64,000 bases of DNA, from assembly GCA_016286555.1 (NCBI GenBank), contig JAEETA010000005.1, forward strand, positions 49,502-113,501. Direction: 5' to 3'. Made by a program: the position numbers and the translations under genes. Shown here piece after piece: positions 44,214 to 53,424 of this stretch. This DNA is from Lachnospiraceae bacterium (GTDB lineage: Bacteria; Bacillota; Clostridia; Lachnospirales; Lachnospiraceae). Below the pieces are notes generated by a model. That model did no database searches. It was not told where the DNA came from and saw only the letters and a list, made by a program, of their open reading frames with translations. How positions within the stretch are numbered: the stretch's first letter is position 1; each line of letters opens with the position of its first letter.

Positions 44214-46202
44214 ATGAGATTTGAACAGATCGGAAACGCGCTGGTAGGAAGATCCGGCAATGAGTACCTGCAACTGGAGCCCTGGGGGAAGAATGCCCTC
44301 CGCGTCCGTTGCACAATGCTTCCAAAGCTCAGCGGAGAGAACAGAGCACTGACAGAGAAGCCTGCAGAGTGCAAGGCGGAGATCACCGTCGATCCCAACC
44401 TGTCCGTTATCAAAAACGGCGAGATCCGTGCGGAGATCAATCAGTCCGGCACCATCGCATTTTTCAAGGGCGATACCAGGATCCTCTATGAGTACAACCG
44501 TTTCTACGGCGTGCCTCTCACCAGAGAGAGCCGCTGCCTGAAGGTTCCCCCCAGAGAGTTTACGGGTCTGGCTTCCGATTCCTTCCGCCTGGCAGTGCGC
44601 TTTGAGCGCAACGAGGGAGAGCGGATCTACGGTATGGGCCAGTATCAGCAGCCCCACCTGAACCTGAAGGGCTGCACCCTGGATCTGGAGCAGCGCAATT
44701 CCCAGGTGGCAGTGCCCTTTGCTCTTTCCAGCCTGGGCTACGGTCTCCTTTGGAACCTGCCTTCCACCGGAAAGGTGAACTTCGGCTACAACCTCACCGA
44801 GTGGTTTGCGGACGAGACCGAGGAGATGGATTACTGGATCACCGTGGGTGACACGCCCGCTGCACTGGTGGAGAATTACACCGCAGTGGTAGGCCGTGCT
44901 CCCGCCATGAGCAAGGATTACCTGGGTCTGTGGCAGTGCAAGCTCCGTTACCGCACCCCCGAAGAGGTGCTGGAAGTGGCGCACAAATACGAGGAACAGG
45001 GCATTCACATCAATGTCATCGTCATCGACTTTTTCCACTGGCCTTACCAGGGAAGCTGGCGCTTTGACGAGACTTACTGGCCTGAGGACAAGGTAAAGGC
45101 CATGTGTGACGAGCTTCACGGCATGGGCATCAAGGTCATGGTTTCCGTGTGGCCCTCTGTGGATAAGAGATGCGAGAATTACTACGAGATGGTGGATAAG
45201 GGGCTCCTGTCCAGAAGTGACAGAGGCTCCTCCGAGACCTACGATTACCAGGGCGAGTGCGGCACCATCGATCCCTTCAATCCCGAGACCAGAGCGTACC
45301 TTTGGGAGAAGTGCAAGGCGAACTACAAGCGCCTGGGCATCGATCTGTTCTGGCTGGACAACTCCGAGCCCGACAGCATCATCTATCATTTCGACAACAT
45401 CCGGTACTACACCGGCCGCGCTTCCAAGGTGGGCCTGGAGTACCCGAAGAATTACCTGAAGACTTTCTATGACGGCATGACCGCAGACGGAGATAAGGAT
45501 TTCGTGAACCTGGTCCGTTCCGCCTGGGTGGGCAGCCAGAAATACTGCGGACTCCTTTGGTCCGGAGACATCCCCAGCACCTTCGAAGCCTTCCGGGATC
45601 AGGTGGTGGCAGGCCTTAATGTGGGTATCGCCGGCATTCCCTGGTGGACCACCGACATCGGCGGCTTCATGACCGATGATGTGAACGATCCCTACTTCGT
45701 GGAGCTTCTGCTGCGCTGGTATGAGTATGCGGTATTCAGCCCCATCCTCCGTATGCACGGAGACCGCGGCCCTTACGACATCCCGCCTCTGGACACCAGA
45801 GATTTCGGCGGCGGCTACCTGCACACCGGTCAGCCCAACGAGATCTGGAGCTACGGTCCCGAGCCGGAGCGCATCATGAAAAAATACCTGGATCTGCGCC
45901 TGAGTCTGGCGGATTACATCGAGAAGCTCTACAAGGAAGCTTCCGAGACCGGCGCACCTCTGCTGCGTACCATGTTCTTCGAATTCCCCGAGGATCAGAA
46001 GTGCTGGGAACTGGAGGATCAGTACATGTTCGGCAGTGAGTATCTGGTGGCACCCGTGCTGGATGCGGATACGAAGAGCCGTCAGGTCTATCTCCCTGCA
46101 GGCAAGTGGAAGGATATCCACACCGGCAAGGAATATGACGGAGCTGTCACTATCACTTACGATACTCCCATTGACATCATCCCCGTCTTTCAGAGAGCGT
46201 AA
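44214..46202 (+). CDS. GH31 family alpha-glycosidase (alpha-glucosidase or alpha-xylosidase)
   Basis: This enzyme of about 662 residues cleaves alpha-linked sugars by a retaining mechanism. The nucleophile is Asp382 in LFWLDNSEP and the acid/base is Asp452 in LLWSGDIPS. RMHGDRGP and the N-terminal galactose-mutarotase-like domain ending in GERIYGMGQYQQ are GH31 hallmarks. There is no signal peptide, so it acts on imported oligosaccharides. The ATG at 44214 follows AGGGGAAA; the open frame extends 28 codons upstream into the leader. Glucosidase and xylosidase cannot be separated with confidence. Confidence 0.92.
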   Translation: MRFEQIGNALVGRSGNEYLQLEPWGKNALRVRCTMLPKLSGENRALTEKPAECKAEITVDPNLSVIKNGEIRAEINQSGTIAFFKGDTRILYEYNRFYGVPLTRESRCLKVPPREFTGLASDSFRLAVRFERNEGERIYGMGQYQQPHLNLKGCTLDLEQRNSQVAVPFALSSLGYGLLWNLPSTGKVNFGYNLTEWFADETEEMDYWITVGDTPAALVENYTAVVGRAPAMSKDYLGLWQCKLRYRTPEEVLEVAHKYEEQGIHINVIVIDFFHWPYQGSWRFDETYWPEDKVKAMCDELHGMGIKVMVSVWPSVDKRCENYYEMVDKGLLSRSDRGSSETYDYQGECGTIDPFNPETRAYLWEKCKANYKRLGIDLFWLDNSEPDSIIYHFDNIRYYTGRASKVGLEYPKNYLKTFYDGMTADGDKDFVNLVRSAWVGSQKYCGLLWSGDIPSTFEAFRDQVVAGLNVGIAGIPWWTTDIGGFMTDDVNDPYFVELLLRWYEYAVFSPILRMHGDRGPYDIPPLDTRDFGGGYLHTGQPNEIWSYGPEPERIMKKYLDLRLSLADYIEKLYKEASETGAPLLRTMFFEFPEDQKCWELEDQYMFGSEYLVAPVLDADTKSRQVYLPAGKWKDIHTGKEYDGAVTITYDTPIDIIPVFQRA

Positions 46203-46213
46203 GGGTCTGCGGT

Positions 46214-46236
46214 CTGCGGCCCGGAAGGGGCCGCAG
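46214..46236. other. GC-rich intergenic hairpin
   Basis: CTGCGGCCC and GGGCCGCAG pair perfectly around GGAAG, 12 bases after the GH31 stop. The absence of a T-run makes it a weak terminator at best. Confidence 0.5.
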
Positions 46237-46286
46237 GCAGCAAACCGGAATCAAAAATATAAAGCGGAAAGGTAATAACAGAAAAA

Positions 46287-47573
46287 ATGAGCGATTACAA
46301 GTTGAACACCAAATGTGTGCAGGCAGGTTACACACCCGGAAACGGAGAGCCCAGACAGATCCCCATCATCCAGTCCACCACCTTCAAGTATGACACCAGC
46401 GAAGACATGGGAAAGCTTTTCGACCTGGAGGCATCCGGATATTTCTACTCCCGTCTGCAGAATCCTACCTGTGACATGGTGGCTGCCAAGATCGCAGCGC
46501 TGGAAGGCGGATGTGCAGGCATGTTGACCTCCTCCGGACAGGCTGCAAACTTCTTTGCGCTGTTCAACATCTGTGAGTGTGGCAGCCACATCGTGGCTTC
46601 TTCCTCCATCTACGGAGGCACCTTCAATCTGATCGCCGTTACGATGGCGAAGATGGGGATCGAAGTGACATTCGTGTCACCTGATTCCACCGAGGAAGAG
46701 TTGAATGCTGCATTCCGGGACAACACCAGAGCGGTCTTCGGCGAGACCATTGCCAATCCCGCGCTGACGGTACTGGACATCGAGCTTTTCGCCAAAGTTG
46801 CCCACGCCCACGGCGTGCCCCTCATTATCGACAATACCTTCCCGACTCCCGTGAACTGCAGACCCATCGAGTGGGGCGCTGACATCGTCACCCATTCCAC
46901 CACCAAGTACATGGACGGACACGGCTCTGCCGTAGGCGGCGCCATCGTGGATTCCGGTCATTTCGACTGGATGGCTCATGCGGACAAGTTCCCCGGCCTG
47001 TGCACCCCCGATGATTCCTACCACGGCATCACCTACGCCGAGAAATTCGGCCGGGAGGGTGCTTTCATCACCAAGTGTACCGCACAGCTGATGCGCGACT
47101 TCGGTTGCAGCCAGTCTCCTCAGAGTGCATTCCTTCTGAACCTGGGACTGGAGAGCCTCCACGTCCGTATGCCCAGACATGTGGAGAACGGACAGGCTGT
47201 TGCCGAGTTCCTGGCACAGCGTCCCGAGGTGGCTTCCGTCAGCTATCCTACCCTGAAGGGTGACAAGTACTACGAGAGATCCGCAAAGTATCTGCCGAAC
47301 GGCGGATGCGGCGTGGTTTCCTGCGAACTGAAGGGTGGCAGAGCCGCTGCCGAGATCTTCATGAAGCATCTGAAGCTGGCTGCCATCGAGACCCATGTGG
47401 CAGACGCCAGAACCTGCTGTCTGAATCCTGCTACCTCCACCCATCGCCAGATGACCGAGGAGCAGCTGAACGCTGCGGGCATCCCTGCCGGACTGGTTCG
47501 CATTTCCTGCGGCCTGGAGGACAAGGAGGATCTGATCGCCGACCTGAAGCAGGCCCTGGAGCAGATCGGATAA
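46287..47573 (+). CDS. metY: O-acetylhomoserine sulfhydrylase / Cys-Met metabolism PLP enzyme
   Basis: This 428-residue enzyme of the Cys/Met metabolism family forms homocysteine from O-acetylhomoserine and sulfide. The PLP lysine is Lys207 in HSTTKYMDGHG. FYSRLQNPT, FGETIANPAL and VDNTFPTP-like VPLIIDNTFPTPVN are family motifs, and the length fits MetY rather than the shorter cystathionine lyases. The ribosome-binding site is weak. No SAM riboswitch or T-box is seen in the 84-base leader. Confidence 0.93.
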   Translation: MSDYKLNTKCVQAGYTPGNGEPRQIPIIQSTTFKYDTSEDMGKLFDLEASGYFYSRLQNPTCDMVAAKIAALEGGCAGMLTSSGQAANFFALFNICECGSHIVASSSIYGGTFNLIAVTMAKMGIEVTFVSPDSTEEELNAAFRDNTRAVFGETIANPALTVLDIELFAKVAHAHGVPLIIDNTFPTPVNCRPIEWGADIVTHSTTKYMDGHGSAVGGAIVDSGHFDWMAHADKFPGLCTPDDSYHGITYAEKFGREGAFITKCTAQLMRDFGCSQSPQSAFLLNLGLESLHVRMPRHVENGQAVAEFLAQRPEVASVSYPTLKGDKYYERSAKYLPNGGCGVVSCELKGGRAAAEIFMKHLKLAAIETHVADARTCCLNPATSTHRQMTEEQLNAAGIPAGLVRISCGLEDKEDLIADLKQALEQIG

Positions 47574-47646
47574 AGTAACATAACAGAAACCGGAATCCCC
47601 AAGCGACCATGCAACAAGAGTGACCCGACCGGAAGGGAGGTTGCCT

Positions 47647-49569
47647 ATGAAATGGGAACTGAATCTGGATGTGTGTGCACTGCTGATCCTTTTGGTACTG
47701 ACCTTTTATACGGTACGGAGGCGGGATCTGCCCCTGCGCAGGACCAGGATCTTTCACGCCCTGGAGGCCTGTTGCTGGCTGGTGGCGCTGACGGATATCC
47801 TGGCTTCCGTCATGTGCAGCTTTCCGCATTTTTTCCCGGTGTGGTCCCTCTACGGGATCAACATCCTGTACTATCTGCTGAAGGTCAGCAGTCCCGTTTT
47901 GCTGTTCTACTACTGCCTGCTCCTGCGGAGCCGGTACAGTTTTTTGCGGCGCTTTGAAAAAGCGGCCATTGCGATTCCTGCGGGATTTATGTGGATTTTG
48001 ATCGCACTTTCGCCCGTGTTCAAGTTTGTCTTTTTCATCGGACCTGACGGATCCTTCCACTACGGGTATGGCAGACATCTGATCTTTGTGGTGATCCTGT
48101 ACTATCTCCTGGCATCGACCGTATGCGTTTTTCGGCGTTGGAACGAGCTGGGGTCCGAGGTACGATTTGTGATCCTCTTTAACACTTCCGTTGTGATCAT
48201 CGGAAATGTCCTGCAGACCTTCTTTATGCCCCATACCCAGACCGTGTCCCTGTGCTCCACCCTGGGCATCCTGGCACTGTTCCTGGTCTATCAGAATCCC
48301 GACTATTACCGGGATCACGCCACGGGACTCTTTGATGTGGACGGCCTGTTTGCGCTGAAGCGCGAGGATTTGCGGTACAAGAGATATCGTCTGATGCAGG
48401 TCATGATCATCGACAATTATCAGGATCTGCGGCCCATTTACGGCGATGCCCACATGGATGAACTACTGCATCAGGTCGGTCGTGTGATCCGGCAGTACGA
48501 CACGGAAGGCTTCTGCTTTTACCTGAAAAGCGGTCGTTTCCTGACGCTGCATTCCACCGAGGAGCAACGGACGGCGATCCGCGAGCATTTGCTGGATCGT
48601 TTTTCCAGACCATTTTTCATCGGACAAGAGGAGTTTTACCTTTCACCCGGATTCTTCTACGGCGGCGGTGAGAGATCCCATACCTCCGGAGAGGAAGAGC
48701 TGGAGATCCTGCTGGAACTGGCCACGGAAGAGCTGCGACAGATGGGCCCCTGGAAGATATTGCCGATTTCCGAGGAACTCATGAAAAGGACCCATTTTCA
48801 GTCCCGGGTCGGCGTTGCCCTGGAGCGTGCGCTGCAGGATGACAATCTCCTCGTATTTTACCAGCCCATTTATGCCACCAAAAAGGGACGGGCGGTCAGC
48901 GCGGAGGCGCTGGTGCGGATCATGGATCCCGAGCTGGGGATGATCTATCCCGGCGATTTCATCGAGATTTCGGAGAAAAACGGCAGTATCATCCGCCTGG
49001 GACAAATCGTCTTCGAGAAGACCTGCGAATTCATCGAACGGATCGATATGGATGCCCTGGGGCTGGAGTACATCGAGATCAATCTCTCCCCCGTGCAGTG
49101 CATGCGGGACCAGCTGGCGGAGGAGCTGCAGCAGGTGATGTATCGTCACCACATCGATGCGAAGCGGATCAATCTGGAGATCACCGAGAGCAGCCATTCC
49201 AACAACCTGGTGATCAAGAAAAATATCATGGAGCTGTCCAACTACGGACTGGAGTTCTCCTTGGACGACTACGGCACGGGCTATTCCAACCTCATCAACG
49301 TGCTGAGCCTGCCGTTAAAGATCGTGAAGGTGGACAAATCCATCGTGTGGGCGTATTTCAAGGACAATAATCCCACGCTGCTCCATGTGCTGGAGCTCTT
49401 TAAGGACAGTAACCTGGAAATCGTCTGCGAGGGCGTGGAAGACCTGGAGATGGCGCGGATCCTGAAAAATCTGGGCGTCGACTACGAGCAGGGCTACTAT
49501 TTCTCCAAGCCCGTACCCGAGGATGAGTTCCTCGCCTATCTGGGAAACCAGAGGACCATCGAAACTTGA
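47647..49569 (+). CDS. Membrane-bound EAL-domain cyclic-di-GMP phosphodiesterase
   Basis: This protein of about 640 residues begins with about seven hydrophobic segments (residues 5-215). A GGDEF-like region of about 150 residues follows that lacks the GGDEF motif. The C-terminal EAL domain (about 395-635) is intact: EAL at 420-422, NLSPVQ, LEITES, DDYGTG at 540-545, Lys564 in VKVDKS, and VCEGVE. It should hydrolyse cyclic-di-GMP. The ATG at 47647 has GGAGG 6 bases upstream. Its stop codon overlaps the -35 of the promoter before dapL. Confidence 0.93.
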   Translation: MKWELNLDVCALLILLVLTFYTVRRRDLPLRRTRIFHALEACCWLVALTDILASVMCSFPHFFPVWSLYGINILYYLLKVSSPVLLFYYCLLLRSRYSFLRRFEKAAIAIPAGFMWILIALSPVFKFVFFIGPDGSFHYGYGRHLIFVVILYYLLASTVCVFRRWNELGSEVRFVILFNTSVVIIGNVLQTFFMPHTQTVSLCSTLGILALFLVYQNPDYYRDHATGLFDVDGLFALKREDLRYKRYRLMQVMIIDNYQDLRPIYGDAHMDELLHQVGRVIRQYDTEGFCFYLKSGRFLTLHSTEEQRTAIREHLLDRFSRPFFIGQEEFYLSPGFFYGGGERSHTSGEEELEILLELATEELRQMGPWKILPISEELMKRTHFQSRVGVALERALQDDNLLVFYQPIYATKKGRAVSAEALVRIMDPELGMIYPGDFIEISEKNGSIIRLGQIVFEKTCEFIERIDMDALGLEYIEINLSPVQCMRDQLAEELQQVMYRHHIDAKRINLEITESSHSNNLVIKKNIMELSNYGLEFSLDDYGTGYSNLINVLSLPLKIVKVDKSIVWAYFKDNNPTLLHVLELFKDSNLEIVCEGVEDLEMARILKNLGVDYEQGYYFSKPVPEDEFLAYLGNQRTIET

Positions 49570-49594
49570 CAAAGCCCCGAGGCTGGGGTATATT
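49566..49594 (+). promoter_or_regulatory. Strong promoter upstream of a terminator and dapL
   Basis: A perfect TTGACA (49566-49571) and TATATT (49589-49594) are separated by 17 bases. The -35 overlaps the stop of the phosphodiesterase gene. Confidence 0.75.
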
Positions 49595-49610
49595 TCACTC
49601 ATTGAGAAGC

Positions 49611-49648
49611 AAAGGCGCTTCGACTGCGGTCGAAGTGCCTTTTTTTCT
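49611..49648 (+). terminator. Terminator or attenuator between the EAL gene and dapL
   Basis: AAAGGCGCTTCGAC and GTCGAAGTGCCTTT form a 14-bp stem (one G-T pair) around TGCG, followed by a long T-run. It ends the phosphodiesterase transcript. It also lies about 10 bases after the start predicted for the promoter at 49566, so it could attenuate dapL. Confidence 0.9.
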
Positions 49649-49680
49649 TTTTCGAGTGAATACGTTTGGAGGTTACAGTC

Positions 49681-50895
49681 ATGGCATCCGTAAATGAAAA
49701 CTATCTGAAGCTCCCCGGGAATTACCTGTTTTCCACCATCGGGAAAAAAGTGCGGGAATATGAGGCGGCCCATCCCGAGAGCAAAGTCATCCGCCTGGGC
49801 ATCGGGGATGTGACCCAGCCCATCGCCCCTTCCGTCATCGCGGCCCTGCATGCGGCCGTGGACGAGATGGGACAGGCGGAATCCTTCCGCGGATATGCCC
49901 CCGATCTGGGATACGAATTCCTGCGTGAGACCATCGCAGAGCAGGACTATCGCAACCGCGGCTGTGACATCGCAGCAGGCGAGATCTTTGTCTCCGACGG
50001 TGCGAAGAGCGACTGCTCCAACATCCAGGAGATCTTCGGTGCGGACAATAAGATCGCCGTCTGTGATCCCGTGTATCCCGTGTATGTTGATTCCAACGTC
50101 ATGGCGGGGCGTACCGGCACCTATTCCGCCGAGACCGGCACCTGGAGCGATGTGATCTACATGCCCTGCACCGCGGAAAATGACTTCGTGGCGGAGCTTC
50201 CCAAGGAAAAGCCCGACCTGATCTACCTCTGCTATCCCAACAATCCTACCGGTGCCTCCATTACGAAGGCGCGCCTCCAGGAGTGGGTGGATTACGCCAT
50301 CGCAAACGGCGCCATCCTTCTCTACGACGCGGCATACGAGGCTTACATCTCAGATCCTGCCCTGCCTCACAGCATCTATGAGTGCAAGGGTGCGAAGGAA
50401 TGCGCCATCGAGTTCCGTTCCTTCTCGAAGAATGCGGGATTTACAGGGCTCCGCCTGGGCTTTACCGTGATTCCCAAGGAGCTGAAGGCGGGAGGCCAGG
50501 CGCTGCATCCCCTCTGGGCCCGCAGACACGGCACCAAGTACAACGGTGCGCCCTACATCATCCAGCGGGCCGGCGAAGCCGTCTACTCCGAGCAGGGGCG
50601 GCAGGAAGTCCGGCAGCAGGTGGCGAACTACATGAAGAACGCTTCCTACCTGCGCAGCGAGCTGCTGGCAGCAGGGTATGAAGTATACGGCGGCGAAAAC
50701 GCGCCCTACATCTGGCTGAAGACCCCTCAGGGCATGAAGAGCTGGGAGTTCTTCGATTACCTCCTGGAGAAGGCCAATGTGGTGGGCACCCCCGGCGCAG
50801 GCTTCGGCCCCAGCGGCGAGAACTACTTCAGACTTACGGCCTTCGGAACCTATGAGAACAGTGTGGAGGCCATCCGGAGGATTAAGGCGCTGTAA
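49681..50895 (+). CDS. dapL: LL-diaminopimelate aminotransferase
   Basis: This 404-residue PLP enzyme converts tetrahydrodipicolinate directly to LL-diaminopimelate for lysine and peptidoglycan. [30 protein letters not shown] and [18 protein letters not shown] are DapL signatures, and the Schiff-base Lys250 lies in [16 protein letters not shown]. The ATG at 49681 has GGAGG 8 bases upstream. Use of the DapL route fits Clostridia. Confidence 0.96.
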   Translation: MASVNENYLKLPGNYLFSTIGKKVREYEAAHPESKVIRLGIGDVTQPIAPSVIAALHAAVDEMGQAESFRGYAPDLGYEFLRETIAEQDYRNRGCDIAAGEIFVSDGAKSDCSNIQEIFGADNKIAVCDPVYPVYVDSNVMAGRTGTYSAETGTWSDVIYMPCTAENDFVAELPKEKPDLIYLCYPNNPTGASITKARLQEWVDYAIANGAILLYDAAYEAYISDPALPHSIYECKGAKECAIEFRSFSKNAGFTGLRLGFTVIPKELKAGGQALHPLWARRHGTKYNGAPYIIQRAGEAVYSEQGRQEVRQQVANYMKNASYLRSELLAAGYEVYGGENAPYIWLKTPQGMKSWEFFDYLLEKANVVGTPGAGFGPSGENYFRLTAFGTYENSVEAIRRIKAL

Positions 50896-50937
50896 GGGTT
50901 TGCGTCGGATCTGGTAAGTAAATACATGTGTTTGAAA

Positions 50938-50974
50938 GAGCATCTTCCGGAAAGGGAGGTGCTCCTTTGATTTT
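50938..50974 (+). terminator. Terminator of dapL
   Basis: GAGCATCTTCC and GGGAGGTGCTC form an 11-bp stem (two G-T pairs) around GGAAA, followed by CTTTGATTTT. Confidence 0.8.
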
Positions 50975-51053
50975 ATATTGTGTTAATGGGATTCTTCCGG
51001 ACAGCGATATATAATGTTGGCAAGTAACCAAACCAAAAAGGAGAATCCACAGG

Positions 51054-52094
51054 ATGAGAAAAACAACACGACTTCTCCCGATCACGATAATGATGGTCTG
51101 CGCCCTCCTGCTGAGTGCCTGCGGCAGCAGTAACGCGGGTGCGGGGAATTCCGGGCCGGATGCAAGTACTGCGACGGTGCAGGATGTGACCGCGGATCCT
51201 GCCGTGGCAGCAGGCGACGAAACGAATGCTGACACGAATGTCGGAACCGATGCCGGCGCGGAGCAGGACGGCGATTTGGAGGCAGTCCCTCCGGAGGCAG
51301 ATGAACCGGAGGATCCCACCTTCGAACTGATCCCCGATGAATTCGCCTGCAGCATCAGAGTATCTATTAACCCCGAGGTGCTCCTGTATCTGGACAAGGA
51401 CTACACCGTCATCGGCATTCGCTACGACAACGAGGATGCGAAGGAAGCCTACGACGACAGAGACCTGAAGGGTATGAACCTGGATGAAGCGATGGATGCC
51501 CTCATCGCAACCGCTATTGAGAAGAAGTACCTGAAGGCAGACGGCACCGTCTCCATCGAGCTGGCGGATGTAGGTGACAGAAGCGTCATAACGGACGATT
51601 CCGTCCTCCGGGCTGCCAAGGCATCCGCAGTGGCCACTCTGGAGAAAGCAGAATGCGAGTGCACCCTGGAGACGGAGATCGCAGAGGAGGTCCGGAAGGA
51701 CTACTCCATCGAGAAGACCATGATCGTCTGCCCTACCTGTGGCGGCACCGGGATCATCTGTCCCGGAGATCATGAGACACCGAATGTGAATTACGACGGC
51801 TGTGGCGGTACGGGAGAGACCGTGTGCATGAATCCCATCTGCAACGGCGGAGCCTGCACCCGTTGCGGTGGCAGCGGAAAGTCCACCTGCCCCGGCTGTA
51901 ACGGCGCCGGCGTCAACAATGTGGACGGCGCTACCTGCAACCATTGCGGCGGTTCGGGGAAGATTTCCTGCGAGTATTGTCACGGCTCCGGAAAATGCGA
52001 GCGTTGTGGTGGCACGGGCCGGCATGCGTGCTACGTCATGGACAAGCATAGAGCCTGCGAGACCTGCGGCGGTACCGGTATGGTGGAAGAGTAG
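51054..52094 (+). CDS. Lipoprotein with RsgI-like middle domain and seven DnaJ-type zinc motifs
   Basis: This 346-residue protein has a type II signal peptide (MRKTTRLLPITIMMVCALL) with lipobox LLSAC, Cys23, and an acidic Ala/Asp/Gly linker at about 25-88. Residues 95-215 (INPEVLLYLDKDYTVIGI, then DLKGMNLDEAMDALI) resemble the extracytoplasmic middle domain of RsgI-type anti-sigma factors. Residues 225-346 carry seven canonical CxxCxGxG motifs: CPTCGGTG, CTRCGGSG, CPGCNGAG, CNHCGGSG, CEYCHGSG, CERCGGTG and CETCGGTG, plus degenerate copies. Such motifs bind zinc in DnaJ. There is no J domain and the module would lie outside the membrane. A TATAAT at 51010-51015 may be the -10. Function unknown. 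Confidence 0.8.
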   Translation: MRKTTRLLPITIMMVCALLLSACGSSNAGAGNSGPDASTATVQDVTADPAVAAGDETNADTNVGTDAGAEQDGDLEAVPPEADEPEDPTFELIPDEFACSIRVSINPEVLLYLDKDYTVIGIRYDNEDAKEAYDDRDLKGMNLDEAMDALIATAIEKKYLKADGTVSIELADVGDRSVITDDSVLRAAKASAVATLEKAECECTLETEIAEEVRKDYSIEKTMIVCPTCGGTGIICPGDHETPNVNYDGCGGTGETVCMNPICNGGACTRCGGSGKSTCPGCNGAGVNNVDGATCNHCGGSGKISCEYCHGSGKCERCGGTGRHACYVMDKHRACETCGGTGMVEE

Positions 52095-52119
52095 TCATGG
52101 TTGTAAACCAATTAAAAAG

Positions 52120-52148
52120 TTGACAGATGTTCAGGGCCTCCATACAAT
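52120..52148 (+). promoter_or_regulatory. Promoter of the HipA-like kinase gene
   Basis: A perfect TTGACA (52120-52125) and TACAAT (52143-52148) are separated by 17 bases. Transcription would start near 52155, at the ribosome-binding site, giving a leader of only about 13 bases. Confidence 0.8.
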
Positions 52149-52167
52149 GAGTGTGGAGGCTCTCATT

Positions 52168-53424
52168 ATGGCAAACGAACGTAATGCGGGGCGCAAACCG
52201 CGGGTGACCGAGGAAGCGCTGGCCCGGATCAAAAGCAGATATGAGCAGGGGGAAAGTCTGAGCGCCCTGGCAGCGGAATACGGGGTGTCCCGGCAGGCGC
52301 TTTACAAGCGTCTGCAGCGCAGGCCCTGCGAAGTCGTTCACATCGATTATTGTGTGGACGGAGAATGCACCGCGGTCATCGAGGCGGATTTTACCTCACA
52401 AAAGCTAAACGTATTGAACTATGCGCTGCAGCTCTCCCGCCTTCCTTTTGGCTGGAAGGAAGCCCCTTCCTGGGACGATTTCCTCTCCCTGCTGGAACGG
52501 GAATACCTCCGGCAGATGCAGGCCGAGGCGCCGGGCACCTGGGTTCTGTCGGATACCGGCGGAGAGATCCCGCTAAGCGATCTGCAGAGCGATACCCTGC
52601 ATATCACCCTCTCCCGGGACGAGATCCCGGTCTTTCGGTTTCGGCGCGATGAGCTCCTGCTCACTCGCACGGACACCGATGGTTTCCAACTGAAGGGTCT
52701 GTCCGCGGACCGGAAGTTTTTCGTGAAGTCTCAGGCGCTTCTGGCGGGGGTCCCCATGCGGGACTGGGCGGTGGAGATCATCGCCTGTGACATAGCCGGC
52801 CAGCTCTCCATTCCCTGCATTTCCCAGCGGCGCTGCGAATTCGTATACGAAGGACGGCGCTTTGATGGCGTCTATTCCGGGAATTTCGAGCTGGATGGTT
52901 TTGCTTTTGTCTCCTTCGAACGGCTCCTGGAGTCGGTGGGCCGCTCCTCGAAAGAGGACGCATTCCTCCGGATGGGAGCCATCGAGAAGCTGAAGTGGTG
53001 TGCGTCACAGCTCTCGGAGATCGGCGGCCTGCCCTTCGAGGAGACGGAGCGATATATGATCGATCTGGCGGTGCTGGACGCCCTTATCGGAAATGTGGAC
53101 AGGCACACCCGGAATTTCGGCCTGTTTTTCGAGACGGCCACGGGGAAATACCGCATTCCGCCCGCTTTTGACAACGGCTTGGGCCTCTTTGAGCATGATT
53201 CCTACCGGGACCGGTACGAGAGCTACGAGCAGGCCATGAACAATGTGTATGTGGCGCCCTACGGCGAGGATCCCTTTGTCATGCTGCAAATGCTGGAGGA
53301 TGCCTATGGAATCCGGAAACTGTACCCCGGCGTGACGGAGATCACCTATCCCGCGCTGCCGGAGACGCCCTTCGCGCAGGAGTATGAAAGGAGGATGCAG
53401 GCCCTATGGCAGAGGTTCGTTTGA
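52168..53424 (+). CDS. HTH-HipA-like kinase fusion protein
   Basis: This protein of about 418 residues has an N-terminal resolvase-like helix-turn-helix: ALARIKSRYEQGESLSALAA, then YGVSRQALYKRLQ, at about 17-49. A middle region follows (55-180), then a HipA_C-like kinase fold. The kinase catalytic loop is NVDRHTRNFG (Asp311, Asn316) and the metal-binding Asp335 lies in PPAFDNGLG. The start is ATG 52168 with GGAGG 8 bases upstream; 52147 overlaps the promoter -10. HipA proteins phosphorylate tRNA synthetases or translation factors and cause persistence. Here DNA binding and kinase appear to be in one chain, with a small gene overlapping the 3' end. Confidence 0.75.
   Translation: MANERNAGRKPRVTEEALARIKSRYEQGESLSALAAEYGVSRQALYKRLQRRPCEVVHIDYCVDGECTAVIEADFTSQKLNVLNYALQLSRLPFGWKEAPSWDDFLSLLEREYLRQMQAEAPGTWVLSDTGGEIPLSDLQSDTLHITLSRDEIPVFRFRRDELLLTRTDTDGFQLKGLSADRKFFVKSQALLAGVPMRDWAVEIIACDIAGQLSIPCISQRRCEFVYEGRRFDGVYSGNFELDGFAFVSFERLLESVGRSSKEDAFLRMGAIEKLKWCASQLSEIGGLPFEETERYMIDLAVLDALIGNVDRHTRNFGLFFETATGKYRIPPAFDNGLGLFEHDSYRDRYESYEQAMNNVYVAPYGEDPFVMLQMLEDAYGIRKLYPGVTEITYPALPETPFAQEYERRMQALWQRFV

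Noticed and set aside
44103..46121. Minus-strand open frame opposite the GH31 gene
   Set aside because: Shadow of a gene with clear catalytic residues.
46203..46286. Possible SAM riboswitch before metY
   Set aside because: The 84-base gap contains only a simple GC hairpin and lacks the conserved SAM-I core.
50896..50937. Third promoter-terminator module after dapL (TTGCGT-17-TACATG before the hairpin at 50938)
   Set aside because: The -10 matches only three of six consensus bases; the hairpin is adequately explained as the dapL terminator.
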